Notes under the pieces: generated by a model
Databases searched by the model: none
Told to the model about the DNA's origin: nothing
Seen by the model: only the letters and a program-made list of their open reading frames with translations
In this document: in pieces, positions 55,139-63,685 of the stretch
How the letters are laid out: each line of letters starts with the position of its first letter
How positions within the stretch are numbered: the first letter of the stretch is position 1
Program-made: the position numbers and the translations under genes
From: Burkholderia contaminans
GTDB taxonomy: Bacteria; Pseudomonadota; Gammaproteobacteria; Burkholderiales; Burkholderiaceae
NCBI RefSeq assembly: GCF_029633825.1
Contig: NZ_CP090640.1
Coordinates: forward strand, 2,976,001 to 3,040,000
Reading direction: 5' to 3'
Length of the DNA stretch: 64,000 nucleotides

Positions 55139-55437
55139 TCTGGCGTCCTGTTCGAAGAAGCGGTTTGCGCGGGAAACCGGCGCGCCGGCGTGCGCCGGTT
55201 CGTTACATTCGCGCCGTACTGTCGCGCCCAGGTGCGTACCGAGGGAGCGATATCGACTAACGTCGGCGGCATGTTCGGCAACACATCCATCGTCCAGCCA
55301 CCCAGCCGCTTTGGCGCAATATACGCCGGTCGCCAGCTGCCGTCGGCCAGGATATCGATCACGAACAGCGACGTGCCGACGCTCAGTCGCCAGGTGTTGA
55401 CCACGGCTGGGGGTAAAGGATTACCCGGTTGTGGCAT
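55135..55437 (-). CDS. Transposon passenger gene, hypothetical protein (100 aa)
   Basis: Protein of 100 residues starting MPQPGNPLPPAVVNTWRLSV, with a short beta-rich segment (SLFVIDILADGSWRPAYIAP) and a basic C-terminus. No family recognised. It follows the end of tnpA by 56 nt on the same strand and overlaps the coiled-coil gene by four bases, so tnpA and the downstream genes could be one transcript. Confidence 0.62.
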   Translation of the reverse strand: MPQPGNPLPPAVVNTWRLSVGTSLFVIDILADGSWRPAYIAPKRLGGWTMDVLPNMPPTLVDIAPSVRTWARQYGANVTNRRTPARRFPAQTASSNRTPE

Positions 55438-55493
55438 CGTATTCCACCGTAACAGGAATAAGGGATTCCAAGCCAGAACCGCCGAAAATTCGA

Positions 55494-58400
55494 TCACTCC
55501 AATTCGAGCCCTGCAATGAGCGCGTCCGGGTCGATTTTGTTGTCGCTTTGAAAAGTGTAGTGCCCGTTCAAAAGGATATGCCGCCGGGCTGCCGGTGATA
55601 TCTGCGTAAGCCGCGCCAGCATCTTGGCGTTGCCACTGGCCTCCCATTTCGTCAGTAGATGCGACAGAATCGCCGAGTTGTAAAAAATGATGACGTTGGC
55701 GATCAGCCGGGCGCACTGGTTGCTGATCTCGATTTCGATGTCGGTGCGGCCGGTCAATTCCTTCTTGCCGCCGACCTGGGCGATGGTCGAACGAAGCTGA
55801 TGGTAAGACTCGAGGCGGTTTTGGGAGCGATGCACGTTTCGCTCGAGCTGCGGGTCGCGCAGGTAACGCAACGTGTAGATGGTACGAATGAGCTTATCGA
55901 ACTCAAAAATCGCGCGACGTGTCGGGTTTTCCTGCGAGTACGTACATAGTTTGCGGATCAGCGAGCCCTGCGTGATCTCTTTGAGGCCCAGCGTGGCGAC
56001 GATCTGATCGATATTTGTCTTCTCACTGGTGATGAGCTGCCGATCGATTTGTCCGATCGGCTGAATCAGGCATTTCTCGTACAGCGCCGGGTCGTCGATA
56101 CAATACAATTCCTGCAACTGGTCATCGAGGTTTGTGAAGCGAGGCTCGAAGCGCAACCCGAACCAATACAGGATAGCGAAGTTGGCTTTGTTGATGCTGT
56201 GCATGTCGCCGGTGATCGCAGTCGGCACTATATCCGACGTGTTGCGATACCAGATGTCGAACACGTGATGCGCCTCGTACTCGTGCGCGCCGATTAGGTA
56301 GCCGTTCAACGGGACATGATTGCACAGCAGCGTGTAGGCGACGACGCCTTTGCCTCGTCCGAAGTATTTGCGCGAGTAACGCGCCTTCACGGTCGGTCGC
56401 TCGACGCCGAATTTCTGCCCATCGACGGCGCTGTACAGCGCATCGAGATCGAACGAGTAGTACGGGAAGATCGGCAGCGCGGCGATGGCGTTGCTGATGC
56501 AGTCGTTGGCCGCATGCAGCGTCGCCTGACGCAGATACTGCTGGTAGGTGCTATCCAGAACGTGGTACGGAATGTCGCTGGTGCGCGCCATGACATGGTT
56601 GCCATGGTTCATTGCCTGAGCGATGATAACCGCCATCAGGCTATCGGCGTCCGCTACCTTCTTCGCGTAGCGCGGCTGCAATGGCGTCAGCGCCGACAGG
56701 AACTGGCACTGGCCGTTGACGAAGCGGAACACGTCGGCAACATCGCAGAATGGCAGTTGCTCGTAGAATGCCTGCTCACGCACCTTCTGGTTCTCGGTTT
56801 TCGGTTTGCGCCAAATCAGCTTCTGCGTATCCTTGTCGTATTCCAGGTGCGTAAGCTTGCCCTGTTTCAGCTCTCGGTTGAAGGCCAGCCATTGTGCATG
56901 CAACTCGGCCGCTAACGCATCGAGTTGGGCATCGATTGGCTGCTGCAGGAACGGGATCTCCATCTGCGCCAGCGCGTCGGCCTTCTCGTTCATCGAAACA
57001 AGCTCGTCGGAGAAGTGACGATGTTGCAGACTGTCGTCGAGATAGATCTCTCCCGACTGGAAGCGCTTCCGGATCTGGCGGTACAACCAGAATTCGTAGC
57101 GATCGGCGTGCAAACCGGTCGGCTGACCATCAGCGCCGAAGATCAGCAGGTACGGTCGCAGGCGCTTCGGCAGCGTGGCCGCGGGACATTCGGCGAGCGG
57201 TCGTTGTGACAGGCGCTGCTGTTTGGCGAAGGCCCCCTTGACCCAAGCCAGCGCCGCGAGCCACGGGTTGTCTGGGGAGGTGCCGACGAAGTCGAGCTCG
57301 ACGTACAAGGGGCGCAGGTGACGGCGAATACGTTTGGCTAGGCCGTCCACCGCCAACCAGTGTAGTGCCAGTTGACTCAGCGGCTTGACCGTCATGCGTT
57401 GCGCCGTGTTTTGTAGCACATCTTTGGCCATGATTTTATAGGCGCGCTGACGCACCTCGCCGAACGGCGTCGGATCGGCTACGCTGTCGTCCACATAGAG
57501 CGACAACAGGCGGCCGATCTGCGGCGTTTCCCGATGGCGTTTTACTTGCTCGGCGATGAGTGACTGTTTCGCGCCCGCGCTGCTTTCTTCCTCGAGCTGC
57601 TTCATGTGGAAGGCCATCGCATCGACCAGGTTGTCGGTGAGCTGTCGGAAGCGCACCCGGGCGTAACACAGCAGGTAGAGCTGCGCCTGATCCGCCTTCA
57701 GGTTGCGCAGGTCGTGGACGGTATAGAAGTTCGCCAGGCTTGCGTAGTACAGCACGTTCTGCTGCGAGATATCCAGCCGGGGCAGCAGCGTCCTGGCGAT
57801 TTCGTGCAACGGCTGCAGCGTGCCGCGCTTTTCGCGTTCGCGGACCATCTGACGCCAGCCGAAATTCTTGGCATCCTGTTTCAGCGCCGCCAGTTTCGAC
57901 AGAGTATCATCGCGCACCAGAAGTTGGTCTAGCGCGGTTTGGGTCAATTCGTCCAATACGCCGGTGAGCAGGTCGCCCAGCCGCCGACGTTCGACGGACA
58001 GGGCTTCGCTGACTAGCTCTTGCAAGGTCGTGTAGCCGGGCCGGATCATCTTGTGCTCATTGAGCCACACGATGAGCTCGGCGGCGACGAATCCCGGTGT
58101 CACGTCGCGACGTACGATCTGCGCGGCCTGCTGCATGAGTTGCGGCAGGAAGGCGGCCACCCACGGTCGATAGCCGTACAGTTCAGCGATCTGTTCGCGC
58201 TGGGCGTAGTACTCGTGCCGGGTGATCGGCTTGCGTTCGAACGGCTCGCCGTGGAAATAGCGGCTCAACACGAAATCGTAATCGTCCTCAACCTCGTCCC
58301 AATCGAAGCGGAAGAAGGCGTGCTTGGACTTGAAGTAGCCAATCTGCAAGATGCAATAGACCTGCGCGGGTATGGAGGGCCGGCTACTGGCGAGCGCCAG

Positions 58401-58520
58401 TTCGGATTCGGTCAATGCCAGGTATTCCAGCCGCTGCGCATCGTCGAAATCAGGCAGGCCATACAGGGCTTCCTGTTCGGCGTCGGAAAAGACGCTGAGC
58501 AGCTTATTCTTGTTGATCAT
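55494..58520 (-). CDS. tnpA: TnpA, Tn3-family transposase
   Basis: Full-length (1008 residues) Tn3-family DDE transposase, which recognises the long terminal repeats and makes replicative cointegrates. The N-terminal repeat-binding domain (LLSVFSDAEQEALYGLPDFD) begins at residue 7. Catalytic-domain landmarks include VMARTSDIPYHVLDSTYQQY with the first Asp, TAITGDMHSINKANFAILYW with the second, and HRSQNRLESYHQLRSTIAQV with the Glu. No frameshift or stop, so probably active. It is transcribed away from the tyrosine recombinase gene, with the candidate core site between. Confidence 0.96.
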   Translation of the reverse strand: MINKNKLLSVFSDAEQEALYGLPDFDDAQRLEYLALTESELALASSRPSIPAQVYCILQIGYFKSKHAFFRFDWDEVEDDYDFVLSRYFHGEPFERKPITRHEYYAQREQIAELYGYRPWVAAFLPQLMQQAAQIVRRDVTPGFVAAELIVWLNEHKMIRPGYTTLQELVSEALSVERRRLGDLLTGVLDELTQTALDQLLVRDDTLSKLAALKQDAKNFGWRQMVREREKRGTLQPLHEIARTLLPRLDISQQNVLYYASLANFYTVHDLRNLKADQAQLYLLCYARVRFRQLTDNLVDAMAFHMKQLEEESSAGAKQSLIAEQVKRHRETPQIGRLLSLYVDDSVADPTPFGEVRQRAYKIMAKDVLQNTAQRMTVKPLSQLALHWLAVDGLAKRIRRHLRPLYVELDFVGTSPDNPWLAALAWVKGAFAKQQRLSQRPLAECPAATLPKRLRPYLLIFGADGQPTGLHADRYEFWLYRQIRKRFQSGEIYLDDSLQHRHFSDELVSMNEKADALAQMEIPFLQQPIDAQLDALAAELHAQWLAFNRELKQGKLTHLEYDKDTQKLIWRKPKTENQKVREQAFYEQLPFCDVADVFRFVNGQCQFLSALTPLQPRYAKKVADADSLMAVIIAQAMNHGNHVMARTSDIPYHVLDSTYQQYLRQATLHAANDCISNAIAALPIFPYYSFDLDALYSAVDGQKFGVERPTVKARYSRKYFGRGKGVVAYTLLCNHVPLNGYLIGAHEYEAHHVFDIWYRNTSDIVPTAITGDMHSINKANFAILYWFGLRFEPRFTNLDDQLQELYCIDDPALYEKCLIQPIGQIDRQLITSEKTNIDQIVATLGLKEITQGSLIRKLCTYSQENPTRRAIFEFDKLIRTIYTLRYLRDPQLERNVHRSQNRLESYHQLRSTIAQVGGKKELTGRTDIEIEISNQCARLIANVIIFYNSAILSHLLTKWEASGNAKMLARLTQISPAARRHILLNGHYTFQSDNKIDPDALIAGLELE

Positions 58521-58608
58521 CGACCATCCTCTCCACGCAACGTCAGATCCTTCAATTTTGTGATATCACGACATGGGGTACGACAGAAATATTGAACTCC
58601 CGCATTCT

Positions 58609-58634
58609 ACAGAGATAAGCTTTATTATCTCTGT
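58609..58634. other. Candidate tyrosine-recombinase core (cointegrate resolution) site
   Basis: Perfect 10-bp inverted repeats ACAGAGATAA and TTATCTCTGT separated by six bases (58619-58624), the geometry of a tyrosine-recombinase crossover core. It lies in the 143-base gap between the divergent tnpA and recombinase genes, where Tn3-family resolution sites sit. It may also overlap their promoters and act in autoregulation. Confidence 0.72.
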
Positions 58635-58663
58635 GGCATTGTTTCCATATTAAACTCGATGAC

Positions 58664-60355
58664 ATGAAAACGCGCCCCACGAGCCCGTCCGCCGCCGACA
58701 TCCCGACCGACTTTCCTGATGCTGATGCACTGGCAGCGCTGCGTGCCTGGTACGAGGGCGCATCCTCGCGTGAGGCGGCACACCGGTACATGCAAGATCG
58801 GCTCAGCCACAGCCAGTCAGCCCGCGGCGTCATCGGCCAGATCCGCCGGCAACTGGCACTTTATGCCCGTAACCGACAGCGGGCAGATCTGGCCACGCTG
58901 TTCGAATGCCCGGCCCAAAAGCGTATGCATCATGCGCGCGCCACCACGCAGGCTGTCGAGCTACTGCGCATCATGCCTGCGCCAGCTCCGCAGATCGGCG
59001 ACGACATTGCGCACTGGCTGCCGAATCGCGCTGCCCGCACCCTGCACGCGGCCGGCATCCGGACCCTGGCCGATCTCACGGTACGGATTCCGCGTCGCCG
59101 GCAGTGGTGGACCGTCATTCCGGGTCTCGGGCCGGCCAGTGCAAGAAGGATCGAGGCCTTCTTTGCCGCGTACCCGGCGCTCACGGAGCGGGCCCGCGCA
59201 CTGATCATCGCGGATCGGCAGTCAGTCGTGACGCCTTGGGAGCAACTACGGCTACCGCACGAGATCGACGGATCCGCCGGCGCCTTCCGCGCACCGGTGT
59301 CGGCCTGCATCCTCGGCGTCGACAACGATTACGACGCTATCCAGGCATGGCTCGCGTTGCACGAATCCCCGGCCACGCAGCGGGCCTACCGCAAGGAAGC
59401 CGAACGGCTGATTCTCTGGGGCATCGTTGCTCGCGGCAAGGCGCTGTCTTCGCTGACCACCCGGGATGCCACCGACTACAGGGCGTTTCTGCGCAGACCT
59501 ACACCGCGAGAACGCTGGGTCGGGCCACCGCGGCCGCGCACATCAACGGACTGGCGCCCGTTTGTCGACAACCTCTCGGCCCGTTCGATTGCGCATGCGC
59601 TTGCCGTGCTCAGCGCCATGTTCCGCTGGCTGGTCGAGCAGCGCTACGTCGTGGCCAACCCATTCTCCGGCATCAAGGTACGCGGCAGCAAGCGCGCCAT
59701 GGCTCTTGAAACCTCGCACGCTTTCACCGAAGGAGAATGGATGCTGACGCGCACCATCGCCAACGGGCTCGAGTGGTCGTACGGCTGGCAGGCGCCCGCT
59801 GCGCAACGGTTGCGGTTCATGCTGGATTTCGGCTACGCAACGGGACTGCGGATCAGCGAACTGGCTGACGCCACACTGCGCAGCATCGAAGTCGACGCAG
59901 CCGGTGATCACTGGCTGCACGTGGTCGGCAAGGGCGGCAAGCCAGCCCGCGTTACCCTGACACCCCTAGCGCGCACAGCGCTGGACCGATATCTGCAGGA
60001 GCGGGGGCTTCCTGTCAGCCGTGCTCACTGGAATCCGACCACGTCCCTGATTGGCAGCCTTGACGACGCCGATGCCGGCATCAAGCCCTTGCGGCTGTGG
60101 GAAGTCATGCGCCGGTTTTTTCGGCTCGTCGCGCAGATTATCAAGAACGACCATCCGGTGCTGGCTGAAAAGCTGCATCGGGCCTCTCCGCACTGGATGC
60201 GGCACACCCATGCGACCCACGCGATCGCCAGAGGGGTTGAGCTGAGCGCCGTACGAGATAACCTGCGTCACGCGTCGATTTCGACCACGTCGATTTACTT
60301 GCATACCGACGATGTAAAGCGGGCACGGCAGTTCGGGCAGGCATTTACCGACTGA
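58664..60355 (+). CDS. Long tyrosine recombinase of the transposon (resolvase role)
   Basis: Site-specific recombinase of 563 residues with a non-catalytic N-terminal domain of about 230 residues (DUF3701-like; ALRAWYEGASSREAAHRYMQ, then a helix-hairpin-helix-like RQWWTVIPGLGPASARRIEA). A SAM-like core-binding domain and a catalytic domain follow. Catalytic set: Arg in ATGLRISEL, Lys in VVGKGGK, His and Arg in HWMRHTHATH, His in LRHASIST, nucleophile Tyr in SIYLHTDD. In this element it probably resolves cointegrates in place of the usual serine resolvase. TnpI of Tn4430 has the same role but about 280 residues, so the N-terminal domain is an extra. Confidence 0.88.
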   Translation: MKTRPTSPSAADIPTDFPDADALAALRAWYEGASSREAAHRYMQDRLSHSQSARGVIGQIRRQLALYARNRQRADLATLFECPAQKRMHHARATTQAVELLRIMPAPAPQIGDDIAHWLPNRAARTLHAAGIRTLADLTVRIPRRRQWWTVIPGLGPASARRIEAFFAAYPALTERARALIIADRQSVVTPWEQLRLPHEIDGSAGAFRAPVSACILGVDNDYDAIQAWLALHESPATQRAYRKEAERLILWGIVARGKALSSLTTRDATDYRAFLRRPTPRERWVGPPRPRTSTDWRPFVDNLSARSIAHALAVLSAMFRWLVEQRYVVANPFSGIKVRGSKRAMALETSHAFTEGEWMLTRTIANGLEWSYGWQAPAAQRLRFMLDFGYATGLRISELADATLRSIEVDAAGDHWLHVVGKGGKPARVTLTPLARTALDRYLQERGLPVSRAHWNPTTSLIGSLDDADAGIKPLRLWEVMRRFFRLVAQIIKNDHPVLAEKLHRASPHWMRHTHATHAIARGVELSAVRDNLRHASISTTSIYLHTDDVKRARQFGQAFTD

Positions 60356-60393
60356 GTTACTCGCTCGGCACGTCAGGCAACAAACCGATTGAC

Positions 60394-60443
60394 GTTCACA
60401 ATGTGGAATGACGGAATTTTCTGGGGTTCCGGCGTAGAACCCC
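60394..60443 (-). repeat. Right terminal inverted repeat (IRR)
   Basis: Complement begins GGGGTTCTACGCCGGAACCC from 60443 inward and matches IRL at 48 of 50 positions. Confidence 0.93.
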
Positions 60444-60448
60444 ATTTC
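60444..60448. repeat. Target site duplication ATTTC (right copy)
   Basis: Direct repeat adjoining the right end of the transposon, matching 54084-54088. Confidence 0.9.
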
Positions 60449-61503
60449 CCGCCCTCGAACACGCAAAGGCAACACCCCAAGAGCCCGCGCACCACGGCGA
60501 AGGCGACGTGTGGACGCATACGATGATGGTGATCGATGCGCTGCTCGCGCTGCCCGAGTACCAGGCCGCGTCGCGCGCCGACCAGGAGATCGTGTTCCTG
60601 GCCGCGCTGCTGCACGACATCGCGAAGCACGGCACGACGGTCGTCGATCCCGTTACCGGTGCGATCGGCCATCCCGGCCATTCGCGCAAGGGCGCGATCG
60701 ACGCGCGGATCGCACTGTGGGATGCCGGCGTGCCGTTCGCGGTGCGCGAGGCGATCTGCCGGATGATCGCGGTACACCAGGTGCCGTTCTTCGCGATGAG
60801 CGGGTCGCGCCGCGGCACGCCCGAGTTCATCGCACGCGAGCTGTCGTGGCAGGTCAGCCTGCCGCTGCTGTGCCTGCTCGCCGAAGCCGATATCCGCGGG
60901 CGCATCTGCGACGACACACAGCGCGTGCTCGACAACATCGAACTGTTGCGCGAACTGGCGCGGGAAGAGCGCTGCTATGGCCAGCCGCGTGCGTTCGCCG
61001 ACGCGCACACCGCACTCAGCTACTTCCGTGGCGCGGACGTGCATCCCGACTATCCGCTGTTCCGTACGCCGGGCTCGCGGGTCGTCGTGATGTCGGGCCT
61101 GCCAGCGTCGGGCAAGAACACGTGGGTGGCGCGGCATCATCCGGATCTGCCGGTCGTGTCGTTCGACGATGCACGCGATGCATTGGGGCTGCGTCATGGG
61201 CAGAACGAGGGCGCCGTCGCGCACCACGCGGTCGACGCCGCGAAGGCACTGTTGCGCGCGCAACAACCGTTCGTGTGGAATGCGACGAACCTGTCGCCGC
61301 TGATGCGCAAGAAGACGCTCGACCTGCTGTTTGCGTACAACGCCGACGTGACGCTCGTCTATCTCGAACAGCCGCGCGCGGAACTGTTGCGCCGCAACGC
61401 GCGGCGCGACACGTCGCTGACGAACCGCGTGCTCGAGTCGATGCTGCTGCGCTGGGATTTGCCGCAGCCGACCGAAGCGCATGCGGTGCGGTATGAAGTG
61501 TGA
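60449..61503 (+). pseudogene. HD-phosphatase/P-loop polynucleotide kinase gene, 3' fragment after the transposon
   Basis: Remaining 351 codons of the end-healing enzyme. The HD phosphohydrolase domain comes first: WTHTMMVIDALLALPEYQ, then ALLHDIAKHGTTV with the His-Asp metal pair. Then comes a P-loop kinase domain with Walker A SGLPASGKNTW near 61096-61128 and NATNLSPLMRKKTLDLL as a Pnkp-like lid. Such proteins heal RNA ends: the phosphatase removes 2',3'-cyclic or 3' phosphates and the kinase adds 5' phosphate. A GTG at 60508 could start a nearly complete protein (331 residues), so partial function from a transposon-borne or cryptic promoter is possible. Confidence 0.9.
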
Positions 61504-61520
61504 TGCGGCGACATCGCGAC

Positions 61521-61570
61521 ACGAGCCGGTACGCCGCAATTCACCGCGACGTACCGGCTCGTTTCATTTT
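61521..61570 (+). terminator. Intrinsic terminator after the kinase gene
   Basis: Perfect 12-bp stem ACGAGCCGGTAC/GTACCGGCTCGT (61521-61532 and 61551-61562) with an 18-base loop, followed by TTCATTTT. It ends the ligase-kinase operon. Confidence 0.8.
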
Positions 61571-61632
61571 CAGCGCCGGATTCTGCTGCGTCGCGCGAGC
61601 ACGCAGCTCGGTGACGTCGCGATGCCGTGACC

Positions 61633-62271
61633 CTAGTGGGCCAGCACGAGGATCGTGGTAAGTGCGATCGGCGCCAGTGCGACACCCAGCAGGCCGAGCG
61701 CACCATCGGCTGCAATCGTGATCGGCGACAGCGCGATCTTCGCCCCCTTACCGAGCACCGACGGTCGCTCGATCACCTTGACGTTGTACGGGTGATTGAA
61801 TGCCTGGGGTATCGACGAAGGCGTGACATCGTTCGGCTGGTAACGCTTTCCGGTGATCGTGCCGCTCTCCGTCAGTTCAAACCGCCCGTCCTTGAAACCG
61901 TCGGCAAGCGCGCGCTCGCGAAGCTCGGAGCCGGCCGGTGCGTCCTCGCGCGCGAGCCGCAACACGTAACGCCCCGAGATCTTGTCGCCGTGCGTCTCGA
62001 AATCATCGAAATCGGTATACAGCTTGGCGCGATAGGGTGCCGTGAGATTGACGGCGAGGGCCGGAGGCACATCGAAAATGTAGTGATACTGCTTGCCGAT
62101 GACCACGAGACTCTTTCCGTCCGCGCTGATCAGAAATGCCGAGAGCGTTTCACGGTATTCCGGATCCTTCAGCATGCGATTGGTGATGGGGCCGATGTTG
62201 GCGTCGGAGCAGCCGGCAAGCATGCCGGACGCCGCCACGGCGGGCAGCGCGAGAAATGTTCTTCTTTTCAT
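61633..62271 (-). CDS. Lipoprotein of unknown function
   Basis: Protein of 212 residues. The signal peptide MKRRTFLALPAVAASGMLAGC has lipobox LAGC, with the lipidated Cys at 21. A globular part rich in beta strands (SLVVIGKQYHYIFDVPPALA; KLYTDFDDFETHGDKISGRY) and a hydrophobic C-terminal segment (GLLGVALAPIALTTILVL) follow. It may be anchored at both ends. ATG 62271 is chosen at the signal peptide; an in-frame extension to 62346 is rejected. Family not recognised. Confidence 0.75.
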   Translation of the reverse strand: MKRRTFLALPAVAASGMLAGCSDANIGPITNRMLKDPEYRETLSAFLISADGKSLVVIGKQYHYIFDVPPALAVNLTAPYRAKLYTDFDDFETHGDKISGRYVLRLAREDAPAGSELRERALADGFKDGRFELTESGTITGKRYQPNDVTPSSIPQAFNHPYNVKVIERPSVLGKGAKIALSPITIAADGALGLLGVALAPIALTTILVLAH

Positions 62272-62503
62272 GTGTGCTGTTGGATGTTGTTGGTTATTCA
62301 ACGGAACCGCTTGAATGTCGGGCGCTGCGTTCGATGAACGCGGCACCCTGACGGCCGATCATGCGGTTTCTTCGCCTGCGCATTGTAGGGCCAAAACGGC
62401 AGGCGCAGTATCCCCCGGGCAAAGCGCCTCACTCGCGTGCGGTAGACTGCACGCTCGCTTGCCCACCACCCACTACACGACCGCTCGCCCCCGCTGATAC
62501 GCC

Positions 62504-63430
62504 ATGGATCGAATCGATGCGATGAAGGTGTTCGTCGCCACGCTGGACGAGGGCAGCCTCGCGGGCGCGGGCCGCAAGCTCGGCCGCTCGCCGGCGGCGG
62601 TCAGCCGCGCGATCGCGTTCCTTGAAGCGCACACGGGCACTGCGCTGCTGTACCGCACGACGCGGACGATCCGGCTCAGCGAGGCCGGCGAACGCTACGC
62701 GGCCGCGTGCCGCCGCATCCTGTCCGATCTCGAGGAAGCCGACATGCTGGTCGCCGACGAACGTTCGGCGCCGCGCGGCCTGTTGACGGTCACTGCGCCC
62801 GTCGCTGCGGGCGAGGACGTGTTGCGCGCGCTGCTCGACGAATTCATCGAACGCCATCCGGCCGTGTCGATCCGGCTGCAGTTGCTCGACCGTCCCGTCA
62901 GCCTGATCGACGAAGGAATGGACGTCGCGCTGCGGATCGCACACCTGACCGATTCGACGCTGGTCGCAATCCCGGTCGGCGCGGTGCGGCGGGTCGTCGT
63001 GGCTTCGCCCGATTACCTGGCGAAGCATCCGGCGATCGAGACGCCGGCCGATCTCGCACAGCACCGGATCATCTCGATGACGCACTTCGGCCTCGACTCG
63101 TGGAGCTTCCCGCCGCCCGCACCGTCGGCGCTGCCGCAGGTCGTCCAGTTCACGCCGCGCTTCATCATCAACACGATTCGCGGCGCGGTGGCGTCGGCCG
63201 TCGCCGGGCACGGCGTCACGCGGCTCTTCTCGTATCACGTGGCCGAACCGGTGCGGGACGGCACGCTGCGGATCGTGCTGCGCGACAGCGAACACGCGCC
63301 GCTGCCCATCCATCTCGTCACGCCTTACGGACGCCTTTCTGTGCCGAAGGTACGCGCATTCGTCGATTTCGCGGCGCCGCGCCTGCGCGAGCACTTTGCG
63401 CGGCTGGCAGCCATTACTGACGACGATTGA
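62504..63430 (+). CDS. LysR family transcriptional regulator
   Basis: Regulator of 308 residues. N-terminal helix-turn-helix MDRIDAMKVFVATLDEGSLAGAGRKLGRSPAAVSRAI, then an effector domain (RGLLTVTAPVAAGEDVLRAL; MDVALRIAHLTDSTLVAIPV) typical of the DsdC/PtxR-like CrgA group of LysR proteins. It lies just upstream of the uORF-MFS efflux pair on the same strand, so it may control it. Confidence 0.92.
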   Translation: MDRIDAMKVFVATLDEGSLAGAGRKLGRSPAAVSRAIAFLEAHTGTALLYRTTRTIRLSEAGERYAAACRRILSDLEEADMLVADERSAPRGLLTVTAPVAAGEDVLRALLDEFIERHPAVSIRLQLLDRPVSLIDEGMDVALRIAHLTDSTLVAIPVGAVRRVVVASPDYLAKHPAIETPADLAQHRIISMTHFGLDSWSFPPPAPSALPQVVQFTPRFIINTIRGAVASAVAGHGVTRLFSYHVAEPVRDGTLRIVLRDSEHAPLPIHLVTPYGRLSVPKVRAFVDFAAPRLREHFARLAAITDDD

Positions 63431-63547
63431 ACCGAAACGCGGAAGAATGGCTTTCGCACGGCAGGGATTCACTCGGTAATCGGCTCAATCTAGACTTCCT
63501 TCAACCGACGGACGCGAATGGCGCCCGTTCAGCGAATGGAGGTCAAC

Positions 63548-63685
63548 ATGCATCAAGCGCTTCCCGTCCAGCTTCGTGCCGGTGCGTTCGGACTGACGCA
63601 CCGCGTGGTGTCCGGCATCTGCATCGCCCGTTTCGCATGCGTGCCGTCATCGGCAAGCTTCGTCACGCCGGTGAGCACGCAATGA
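63548..63685 (+). CDS. 45-residue upstream ORF coupled to an MFS efflux gene
   Basis: Small ORF, MHQALPVQLRAGAFGLTHRV at its start, with a strong GGAGGT site seven nt before the ATG. Its TGA (63683-63685) overlaps the ATG of the MFS gene (63682) as ATGA, and that gene has no good site of its own. The peptide looks like a leader for translational coupling rather than a folded protein. Confidence 0.6.
   Translation: MHQALPVQLRAGAFGLTHRVVSGICIARFACVPSSASFVTPVSTQ

Larger units (their letters stand above)
54089..60443. mobile_element. Tn3-family transposon (6355 bp) inserted in the kinase gene
   Basis: Bounded by 50-bp inverted repeats (54089-54138 and 60394-60443, 2 mismatches; weaker match continues inward) that start GGGG, as in Tn3-family elements. 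Flanked by the direct repeat ATTTC (54084-54088 and 60444-60448), the 5-bp target duplication made by this family. It carries three small genes, tnpA, a palindromic candidate core site, and a tyrosine recombinase. Intact repeats, intact tnpA and clean duplication indicate a fairly recent insertion. Confidence 0.96.
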
